Below, piece by piece: positions 1-6,678 of a DNA stretch of 38,795 bases. Location: contig DALQ01000067.1 in the NCBI GenBank assembly GCA_002496845.1, positions 1-38,795 on the forward strand, in the 5' to 3' direction. The stretch comes from Euryarchaeota archaeon UBA495 (GTDB taxonomy: Archaea; Thermoplasmatota; Poseidoniia; Poseidoniales; Poseidoniaceae). Both the position numbers and the translations under genes were made by a program. The number at the start of each line of letters is the position of its first letter. Position 1 is the stretch's first letter. The notes under the pieces are model-generated. The model was not told the DNA's origin, did not search any database, and saw only the letters and a program-made list of their open reading frames with translations.

Positions 1-366
1 CATCCCGCCTTCGATGACAACGGGGACCGGAAAACCGGAAAGGACGGCGAACCCGGATTTGAGCGCGACGGCTACCGTCGCTCAAGCCGAGGCACCAAGG
101 GCGTCCGAACGATGAGCATGGACGACGATGACGGCATCGTGGTCGTGCGCCAGGTGGCTGACTTGGCCGACCAACTCTTCCTGTTGACCGAGAAGGGCAT
201 GATGATGCGGATGCCGGCCCATCAGTCCAAGGAAACGAAGGGCAGGGTCTCCAAAGGAACCCGATTGATCGAACTGCGGAACGGCAAGAAAGACGGATAC
301 GACGATCAGGTCATCTTCGCAGCACGCTTGCCGGCAGGCCTTCTTGACGACGAAGAAGAGGAATGA
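1..366 (+). CDS. gyrA: DNA gyrase subunit A, C-terminal end (5' truncated by window edge)
   Basis: This is the last 121 codons of a GyrA reading frame that enters from the left edge. GyrA with GyrB introduces negative supercoils; its C-terminal beta-pinwheel wraps DNA. The visible part shows pinwheel-blade text: SSRGTKGVRTM, then GIVVVRQVADLADQLFLLTEKG, RMPAHQSKETKGRVSKGTRL and VIFAARL close to the end, followed by a short acidic tail (DDEEEE), as in many GyrA proteins. The catalytic N-terminal domain with the active tyrosine is outside the window. A ParC assignment cannot be excluded from the tail alone, but blade similarity and the acidic end fit GyrA. In archaea gyrase is regarded as bacterial in origin and is known from several euryarchaeal groups. 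Confidence 0.85.
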   Translation, partial: HPAFDDNGDRKTGKDGEPGFERDGYRRSSRGTKGVRTMSMDDDDGIVVVRQVADLADQLFLLTEKGMMMRMPAHQSKETKGRVSKGTRLIELRNGKKDGYDDQVIFAARLPAGLLDDEEEE

Positions 367-453
367 GCCGATTCTGGTTCCTCCGACGCCTTCAAACCCT
401 CCCGCGGGTTGGCGGAAACACCGCGTCGCGCGTCGTCGACGGGAGGTGGACAC

Positions 454-1713
454 ATGGACGAAACAACCCTCATCCACGATTGGAACATCACAGAGGGTGA
501 GTTCTCGCGTGACGCCAGCCGTCACCCGCACGAGATTTGGTTCGACGATGAAACCCTTCGCGACGGCTTGCAAAGCCCCTCGGCGCTGAATCCTTCGATT
601 GATCAGAAGAAGGAACTGCTCGACTACATGGAACGGCTTGGTTTGCAAAGGGTTGACCTTGGCCTGCCAGGAGCTGGCCCGTTCCACATCGACCACATTG
701 ACGCAATGCTCAGTCACATCAGCGAACACGACTACACCATCCAGCCCGGTTGCGCCGTGCGCACCGTGGTGTCCGACATCGAGCCCTTGGTCGATCTTCA
801 AGCGAAGCACGGGATGGACATCCAGGCTTCGGCCTTCCTAGGTACGAGCCCCATCCGCATGTATGCAGAAAACTGGACCATGGAGAAGTTGCTCAACACG
901 ATGGAAGGCGCGGTCGGTTACGCGGTGGAGCAGGACATCCCCGTGATGTTTGTCACCGAAGACACGACCCGTTCCAAGCCTGAGGACATCGTTCAGGTGT
1001 ACCAGCGCGCCCTCGAATTGGGCGTTCGCCGCCTGTGCGTGTGCGACACCTGTGGACACGTTACGCCCGACGGCGTTCGCAGCCTCCTCGGCTTCATTGA
1101 CGAGCACGTCATCAAGGACGCCGGCTTCCAGCGCTCGGAGATCGAGGTCAATTGGCACGGTCACCAAGATCGCGGTCTTGGCGTCGCCAACAACCTCGCG
1201 GCCGTTCAGGCCGGCGCTGACGTGATCCATGGCACTGCGCTTGGGCTTGGCGAGCGATCTGGCAACGCCCCGCTCGACCAGACCTTGGTCAACCTGAAGC
1301 TCATGGGCGCCATCGACAACGACCTGACCCTTCTTGGCGAATACGTGCAGAAGGCTCACGCCTACACCGGCGTGCCGCTGCCCCGAAACTATCCCGTGTT
1401 CGGTGACGACGCGTTTGAGACCGGCACCGGCGTTCACGCCTCAGCGGTCATCAAGGCGATGCGGAAGGGCGACCATTGGCTCGCTGACCGTGTCTATAGC
1501 GGCGTGCCTGCAGGTGATTTTGGCCTCCAACAACGGATTCGAATTGGGCACATGGCGGGCCGTTCAAACATCATTCACTGGCTTGAGCAGCGCGGGCGTG
1601 AAGCCAGCGACGACCTCGTGGCTCACCTGTTTGAGGTCGCCAAGTCCCAACGCCGTTTGATGGAAGACGACGAAGTCGAAGCGGCCATTGCCGACTACGA
1701 GTCGGCTTCCTGA
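454..1713 (+). CDS. DRE-TIM metallolyase, 2-isopropylmalate/homocitrate synthase-like
   Basis: A 419-residue enzyme of the HMGL-like TIM-barrel family, which condenses acetyl-CoA with a 2-oxoacid (isopropylmalate, citramalate or homocitrate synthases) or cleaves HMG-CoA. The family signature is DETLRDGLQ (residues 32-40), with Arg36-Asp37 as the DRE-type catalytic/metal pair. The metal-binding HGHQD motif has His235 and His237, followed by GLGVANNLAAVQAGAD and GLGERSGNAPLD, which is the synthase-type glycine loop. The start at 454 is chosen because GGGAGGTGG lies just upstream; an in-frame start at 409 has no such site. The LRDGLQ form resembles HMG-CoA lyase more than the usual DGEQ of isopropylmalate synthases, while the GERSGNA loop is synthase-like, so the substrate is uncertain. 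Its length lacks room for the full LeuA regulatory domain. The 3' end overlaps the convergent hydrolase gene by 19 bases. Confidence 0.85.
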   Translation: MDETTLIHDWNITEGEFSRDASRHPHEIWFDDETLRDGLQSPSALNPSIDQKKELLDYMERLGLQRVDLGLPGAGPFHIDHIDAMLSHISEHDYTIQPGCAVRTVVSDIEPLVDLQAKHGMDIQASAFLGTSPIRMYAENWTMEKLLNTMEGAVGYAVEQDIPVMFVTEDTTRSKPEDIVQVYQRALELGVRRLCVCDTCGHVTPDGVRSLLGFIDEHVIKDAGFQRSEIEVNWHGHQDRGLGVANNLAAVQAGADVIHGTALGLGERSGNAPLDQTLVNLKLMGAIDNDLTLLGEYVQKAHAYTGVPLPRNYPVFGDDAFETGTGVHASAVIKAMRKGDHWLADRVYSGVPAGDFGLQQRIRIGHMAGRSNIIHWLEQRGREASDDLVAHLFEVAKSQRRLMEDDEVEAAIADYESAS

Positions 1714-3023
1714 TCCGGCAACGGGTCGCTGTCAGCCTCTCCTTTCTCCTCTTGCTCAAGGTCGAAGACCGCTGCCACCCATTCTGCTTCTGCAGAGGTG
1801 GATTCCTCCACCGTGACTTCCTCGACGTCCTGCTCTTCCCGCCAGATTGGGTCGCCCTTAGCGGCGGCCATCTGAAGCCGTCCCTCCTCGTCCACGTGGC
1901 GCGCAACCAAGGCGCTGTGCTTGTTGAGCGGGAGGAAATGGCCGACGGGCATGCCTGCAGTGACGAACGGATTGGTCGCAATCGAGATCATCAACCCGTC
2001 TTCCGGCGCAACGATGTCGACCGACATGCCGGGTGAGCCCGGGTCAGAGATCGTGGCCACAATGTCACCTTCGCGCATCATGGTCCCTTCTCGGACAAAG
2101 ACGTCGAGGAGACCACCTTCGCTGGCCCTCAGCCATCTGGACCCGGAGGCGAGCAGGCGAAACGCGGGACGAGCGGGCCGACCTGGAATCATTTTCAGAG
2201 AACGGAGCACGTTCAGGGCTCCTTGAAACGCAATCTCGACGGCAGATTGTTGCAAGGTGTCGGCCGCCCCGCCTTCGTAGGTGATGCAAGGTATGCCTTC
2301 CTCGTTTGCTGCGCGGCGCAGGCTTCCTCGGGGCGGTTCTGAATCCAGCACGACTTCAGCGCCGAAGGCTTTGGCCAACAGGTAGGATGCAGGGTGGGCG
2401 AGGTTGACCCTGACTTGCGGCATGTTGGAGCGGCCTTTGGCCGCGGTGTGGAAGTCGATGATCGCGTCGGCGTCATCCATCAAATTCGTCCAGAGCTGAT
2501 GGGCCACGCGTCGCGTGGTGTTGGAGGTGGGCGAGCCGGGAAAACTCCGGTTGAGGTCGCGACCGTCAGGAAGGTAGCGCGATTTTGCCCGGAAGCCGGG
2601 AAGGTTGACCACAGGAATGATGCGCACCGTTCCGGCCATGGTTGCAGGGTCGAGCACACCGCCAGGTTCCGTGAATTTGGTCGAAAGAAGGTGCGTGCAG
2701 GCGCTTGGTCCGGTCAACTCATCGCCGTGGACCGCGCCAAGGATGTTGATCGTTGGACCGGGTCTGCTTCCATGGAAGACGGTGACAGGAATCGGCCACT
2801 GGTCGCCCATGCTCACGTTCAGCAGGGGCACATGGACCGTCCGGAAGGTGCCGGGCATGATCTTCTTCCGCATGAAACGAAGCGAGGTCCACTCTGCACC
2901 TCGGTCCCACTCGGGGTTGTTGGTTGGCTCGTGGGCGGCCAAGGCTTCCTCGATGGCACGTTTGCGCCGCTTGGGAATCTCGTGCGCGGTCTTGATGACC
3001 CTCCGCTTCTTTTGACCGGGCAC
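1695..3023 (-). CDS. succinylglutamate desuccinylase/aspartoacylase-family zinc hydrolase
   Basis: Member of the AstE/AspA branch of the M14 zinc carboxypeptidase family, which removes acyl groups from amino acids. Visible signatures are GAVHGDELTG (zinc His and Glu), RDLNRSFPG (substrate-binding Asn-Arg), DFHTAAKG (third zinc ligand His) and a later YEGG where the family places its catalytic Glu. The C-terminal part forms the beta-rich domain ending in an acidic tail. The start is uncertain. The frame is open to 3137 but would then overlap the divergent thioesterase gene. GTG at 3023 is used here, and ATG at 2873 is also possible because conserved family text begins only after it. Substrate cannot be assigned; neighbours give no arginine-degradation context. 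Confidence 0.8.
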   Translation of the reverse strand: MPGQKKRRVIKTAHEIPKRRKRAIEEALAAHEPTNNPEWDRGAEWTSLRFMRKKIMPGTFRTVHVPLLNVSMGDQWPIPVTVFHGSRPGPTINILGAVHGDELTGPSACTHLLSTKFTEPGGVLDPATMAGTVRIIPVVNLPGFRAKSRYLPDGRDLNRSFPGSPTSNTTRRVAHQLWTNLMDDADAIIDFHTAAKGRSNMPQVRVNLAHPASYLLAKAFGAEVVLDSEPPRGSLRRAANEEGIPCITYEGGAADTLQQSAVEIAFQGALNVLRSLKMIPGRPARPAFRLLASGSRWLRASEGGLLDVFVREGTMMREGDIVATISDPGSPGMSVDIVAPEDGLMISIATNPFVTAGMPVGHFLPLNKHSALVARHVDEEGRLQMAAAKGDPIWREEQDVEEVTVEESTSAEAEWVAAVFDLEQEEKGEADSDPLPDQEADS

Positions 3024-3097
3024 GTTTGGTCGTTGAAGCGGCCGTTCATCAATGGTCGGATGCGCACATCTGAAAGGCCCCCTTCTGATGCACGGGT

Positions 3098-3568
3098 ATG
3101 GCTTCACCGGAGGGTGTGCAACGGACGTATGCGCCAAGTTCGATCTGCTACGGATGCGGTCCTGCCAATCCCCACGGGCTTCGCATCAATTCCTACCGTG
3201 AAGGCGAGGAATTGGTGGCTTTTTTTCGTCCCGAGCCACACCACCATGCCTTCCCTGGCATGGTGAATGGAGGCATCATCGGCACCTTGCTGGATTGCCA
3301 CGGAAACTGGGCCGCAGCGGTGGCGCTCATGGAAGCCAGCGATGAGGCCGAACCTCCCTGCACGGTCACCGCCTCATACAGCGTTCGCTTGCTCAGGCCC
3401 ACACCGATGGACACGGACCTGAAGGTGACGGCCCGCGTGACCAAGGTCGAAGGCAGGAAAGCCTGGGTTGAGATGGGTTTGGAAGCGGAGGGCAAGCGCT
3501 GCGCAGAAGGGGATGGTCTCTTTGTCGCCGTCACCGAAGGTCATCCAGCCTACCATCGTTGGTCCTGA
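3098..3568 (+). CDS. hotdog-fold thioesterase, PaaI-like
   Basis: A 156-residue single-domain hotdog protein, the usual size for PaaI-type acyl-CoA thioesterases. The N-terminal CYGCGPANPHGLRI (from residue 18) is the Cys/Asn-Pro-x-Gly-Leu motif common in this group. HHAFPGMVNGGIIGTLLDC is the hotdog helix region, with the Gly-Gly turn and an Asp at the usual catalytic position. It is followed by the TASYSVRLLRPTPMDTDL strand, matching the family pattern of a conserved beta strand with Pro-x-Pro. It probably hydrolyses a small acyl-CoA; the substrate is not predictable. It diverges from the hydrolase at 1695-3023, with an intergenic stretch of roughly 75 bases that shows no clear TATA box. 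The SprT-like gene starts 12 bases after its stop. Confidence 0.85.
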   Translation: MASPEGVQRTYAPSSICYGCGPANPHGLRINSYREGEELVAFFRPEPHHHAFPGMVNGGIIGTLLDCHGNWAAAVALMEASDEAEPPCTVTASYSVRLLRPTPMDTDLKVTARVTKVEGRKAWVEMGLEAEGKRCAEGDGLFVAVTEGHPAYHRWS

Positions 3569-3579
3569 GGGGTGGTGTT

Positions 3580-4122
3580 TTGCGCCCGACGTCTGAGCAA
3601 TCCCTGCTTCTTCAGGCGTTGCAAGACGAAGTCTTCGAGCGCATGCGCTCGATGGAAGCGTGGCATGGAGCAGATTTCGCGGTCCTCCGAAGCATCCCTC
3701 TGGGCGTGCTTCGTCAAGGGACGGTGCGGCGCCATGGGGTCACTCGGTGGGTGCGAGGCGTTCGGCCCGATGACCTGAGGCCCGAAGACGTCCGCGTCAT
3801 CGACCTTCATCCAGGCCTGCTCGTTCCCGAGTGGTGGGGCTACGCCGGATTTGTTCTCCATCACGAACTCATCCACGCCACCGGGCACCGACGTCACGAC
3901 GCAACCTTCCGGCGATGGGAAGCGTTGTGGCCTGCTCCGCCGGACGATGGTGGAGCCGCAGCGTTCGCAAAGATGCTGCATCTGTCGACCGCACGGTGGT
4001 GGTGGACGTGCCCGTCGTGCGACATCAAACATCCTCGTCAACGCCGTGGGAACGGACGGTACCTCTGCCGTCAATGCGGTGTTGTTCTTCAGGACAGGCC
4101 GGCCACGGAGGCGATGGCGTGA
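3580..4122 (+). CDS. SprT-like zinc metalloprotease with C-terminal zinc ribbon
   Basis: A 180-residue protein of the SprT/Spartan family, whose eukaryotic member degrades DNA-protein crosslinks. The metalloprotease motif HHELIHATGHRRH carries the HExxH zinc-binding and catalytic residues and a further His. The last 50 residues hold a zinc ribbon, CPSC then CRQC, as in bacterial and archaeal SprT-like proteins. TTG at 3580 is chosen because GAGGGGTGG lies six bases upstream; the open frame also allows TTG at 3559, which would overlap the thioesterase stop. The stop codon overlaps the GTG start of the next gene, so translation is probably coupled. A role in crosslink repair would suit the DNA-repair genes elsewhere in the window, but this is inference from family. 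Confidence 0.8.
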   Translation: MRPTSEQSLLLQALQDEVFERMRSMEAWHGADFAVLRSIPLGVLRQGTVRRHGVTRWVRGVRPDDLRPEDVRVIDLHPGLLVPEWWGYAGFVLHHELIHATGHRRHDATFRRWEALWPAPPDDGGAAAFAKMLHLSTARWWWTCPSCDIKHPRQRRGNGRYLCRQCGVVLQDRPATEAMA

Positions 4123-6113
4123 GGCGCTTGGCCCTCTTGATGGCGGTCATGCTGGCCGTGTTGGTCTTTCCACCTGTTTCCGCTGGGTTTGAGGTGGGTG
4201 AAGACGTTCAGCATCTTTCCTGCTTGGCCGAAGGCGATTGCCGATTGACCACCGTGCCCTCTGGGGAAGACACGGTGTCTGGACAGGCTCAAGGGACGCC
4301 TTTCGCGCCTGAACGGGTGCTGTTCGAGTTCGAGCTTTACCCCGAACAAGACGAGTTGGCCCTGTTGCCTGAACGCTTGACCGACGTGGAGATCGATCTC
4401 CGGTTTGACGACGACCCAACCCGATTGACCTGGCCCGATGTTTCGCTGACGCTGGTGCACGGCAGCGGCTCAACGTCGTGGACCATCCCTGCGGGAGAGG
4501 GAAGCGACCTGCCGGCCTACACCGTTGATGAGGTTGATTTGGACCTTGATGAGGGGCGTGTGATTTGGCCCGGTGAAGGAGCCCGCTTGTTGCTCAGCTT
4601 CTCATTGGATCGACCGGCCACGTGGACGCTCCATCTGTACGGAGATTCGACCTTTGAGATGGAGGTCGAATGGTCGGCAGACCCTGACGCGGCGGACGTT
4701 GACGAGCCCAGTTCACGCAGTTCGCCAGCCTCCGTGGAGTTCGAAAGCGCACATGACGGTGCGTTGGTCGGTGGAGAAGCGGATTGTTTTGAGTTCAACA
4801 TTGAGACGCATGAAGTGCTCAGGGTGCTCATCACCTGGGACCCAGTTCCTCTGGAACTTCAGCAGCAATCGGCACAGCCAGAACTCCGCTTGTCGACCGG
4901 TTTGTTGGCCCCGTCGCCGCAAGTGGAAGTGGTGGCGGACGATGACGGGACGCTCACAAGGTACCGATGGCGAGCCTTGCAGGAAGGTCAAGCCACGCTT
5001 TGCCTTGAGGGGCAGAGCGACCGTTTCCAACCCTACGTGTGGGCGGGTCTGCTCAGTTTTGAGGGCATGGGGCCGGTGGACCCAAGCGGTTTCAGCGGGG
5101 AAGGCTTGTACCCCTCTGGTGGCGGGCAAGTCGACGGTTCGGGAGCCGTCGAATCCCTGCCGAATCCCCCCAGCGGTCTTCGGGCCTTCCCCGGACTTTT
5201 GCTGATGTGCGTTGGCCTGCTGGAATTCACCCGCAGGACCACCTCATGGACCCTGCGATGGGGGTTGACGGTACCGGGTCTGCTTCTCTTGCTCTTGGGT
5301 GGTGTCTTCAATCCGCTGATTTCCGCCTCGACTGCTGTGCAGCAGGACGGGGAGTTGGACCTCGATGGGTTGATCGAGGAACGCCTTGCTCAATTGTGGG
5401 ACGTCGCGCATCCTGGCGTGCCGGAATCCACCCTTGTGACCCACTCAGGAGCCACCTTCGGCCGTCTTGACGGCGAGGAACTTCACGTTCGTCTTGAGAT
5501 TGAACACGCCACGCCATTGGATGACGGCAGGTACCAACTTCACCCGGTGGGATTGGACGAAGTACGTATGGACGAACTGATTTTTGCTCATGTGGCGAAA
5601 GAATCAGGTGCGACGCAAGCCGACCATGTGCAACGCTTTGTGTTGCTCGCCGGTCGCTCCTTGCTGTTGGATCTCATCGCCCTCGAGGCCCTGCTTGTCG
5701 TTGATGATCTCCCCTCGAGCAGCGTCGTCCATCTTCGGACCCCCATGGTGGAAACGGCGGCTTCAGGCTCCGTGACCGCCCCCGCGTGGGGGACGCGTCC
5801 TGCTTCCATTGAATCCGGTGCATGGTCGATGCTTCAGGACGCCTTGCTCCCGCAGCGCATCGCTGTGTCCCTGTGTGATTGTGACCTCGACCTCCTGGAC
5901 GTCCGTTTTGTTGCCGCATCTGGGCTGCAAAGTTCCGACTTGCCACGCCATGATGGATTGACTTCCGCCGGGTCCTTCCTCGCATCCCCGGGTCTCACGG
6001 CGAGCCTTGGTGTGCTGCTTTTGGGCTTGGGGGCAGGGCTAGAACAGCGTCGTCGAACCGAAGCACATCGGTTGGCCGAGCAGATGCTCAGGCCAGATCA
6101 CTCTTGGGATTGA
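4119..6113 (+). CDS. large secreted/membrane protein, function unknown
   Basis: A 664-residue protein that I do not recognise. It starts at GTG 4119, overlapping the preceding stop codon. From that start it has a clear Sec signal peptide: RR, then LALLMAVMLAVLVF, and a likely cleavage after PPVSA. This decides the start against the longer open frame from 3831. The first ectodomain (about residues 25-350) is beta-rich and acidic. Two hydrophobic segments follow at about 357-375 and 381-405, then a second ectodomain and a final membrane segment near 622-645 with a short basic tail (EQRRR). The predicted topology is two exposed domains separated by a membrane hairpin. Its 3' end overlaps the convergent gene by 16 bases. 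Confidence 0.75.
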   Translation: MRRLALLMAVMLAVLVFPPVSAGFEVGEDVQHLSCLAEGDCRLTTVPSGEDTVSGQAQGTPFAPERVLFEFELYPEQDELALLPERLTDVEIDLRFDDDPTRLTWPDVSLTLVHGSGSTSWTIPAGEGSDLPAYTVDEVDLDLDEGRVIWPGEGARLLLSFSLDRPATWTLHLYGDSTFEMEVEWSADPDAADVDEPSSRSSPASVEFESAHDGALVGGEADCFEFNIETHEVLRVLITWDPVPLELQQQSAQPELRLSTGLLAPSPQVEVVADDDGTLTRYRWRALQEGQATLCLEGQSDRFQPYVWAGLLSFEGMGPVDPSGFSGEGLYPSGGGQVDGSGAVESLPNPPSGLRAFPGLLLMCVGLLEFTRRTTSWTLRWGLTVPGLLLLLLGGVFNPLISASTAVQQDGELDLDGLIEERLAQLWDVAHPGVPESTLVTHSGATFGRLDGEELHVRLEIEHATPLDDGRYQLHPVGLDEVRMDELIFAHVAKESGATQADHVQRFVLLAGRSLLLDLIALEALLVVDDLPSSSVVHLRTPMVETAASGSVTAPAWGTRPASIESGAWSMLQDALLPQRIAVSLCDCDLDLLDVRFVAASGLQSSDLPRHDGLTSAGSFLASPGLTASLGVLLLGLGAGLEQRRRTEAHRLAEQMLRPDHSWD

Positions 6114-6595
6114 GCCGCGTCCTTGGCTTCCTCTGCGATTTCTTCCATCTCGGCGTCCGAGATGCGAAGGGCGTTTTGGAAGGAGCGCAACTCTTCCATC
6201 TCCTCCTCGGTGATGACGCCGTCTTCCCATGCTTGGCGGTAGGCGTCAAGCAAGAAGTCGCGGTATGCCTCAGGGTTGATCAGAACGTCGCGGATGAGCC
6301 CGTGGTCAGGTTCCGAAGCACCGCTGAGGTCCATCATCACCATCGAACGGCGCATGTCCTTGACGACCATGTCCTTCAGGCCGTGACCAATCCACACCAA
6401 CCCGGCGGCCGTGACCGTCGCTGCGAACCATCGCATCGTGTCTGGGTCCACCAGGTCTCCGGGGCTGAACATGTGGAAAAGGCCGAGCAAGACCATGGCT
6501 GCGCCGCACATGACTTCGATCCAGTCGTTGATGTCGGCTTCGTCCTCGAAGATGGACAGGCGTTCGTCGACGGCCTCGGATTCGGGTGCGCTCAT
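6098..6595 (-). CDS. small two-TM protein with acidic helical C-terminus
   Basis: A 165-residue unknown. After an acidic N-terminus come two hydrophobic helices, VMCGAAMVLLGLFHMF and FAATVTAAGLVWIGHG. They are followed by a cytosol-like helical tail with AYRQAWEDGVITEEEMEEL, which resembles the short Y-x-x-A-x-x-DG-x-IT-x-E-E linker common before small helical or EF-hand-like repeats. ATG at 6595 is chosen because the residues before it in the longer frame (from ATG 6628) are encoded across a run of eight C and look non-conserved. It overlaps the convergent 664-residue protein gene at its 3' end and diverges from hel308. Confidence 0.65.
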   Translation of the reverse strand: MSAPESEAVDERLSIFEDEADINDWIEVMCGAAMVLLGLFHMFSPGDLVDPDTMRWFAATVTAAGLVWIGHGLKDMVVKDMRRSMVMMDLSGASEPDHGLIRDVLINPEAYRDFLLDAYRQAWEDGVITEEEMEELRSFQNALRISDAEMEEIAEEAKDAAQSQE

Positions 6596-6678
6596 GTCAC
6601 CGGAGCAGCGGGGGGGGCGTTTGAGCATGTCGCTGCTGATGCACAGTCCTTTTGTCCTCTCGTCACGGCTTTGGTCCT

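Noticed and set aside
363..500. 45-codon frame overlapping the gyrA stop (ATGA)
   Set aside because: Runs into the DRE-TIM gene in another frame and has unusual Arg/His-rich content; probably chance.
3024..3137. N-terminal extension of the AstE-family gene
   Set aside because: Would overlap the thioesterase start on the other strand and looks non-protein-like.
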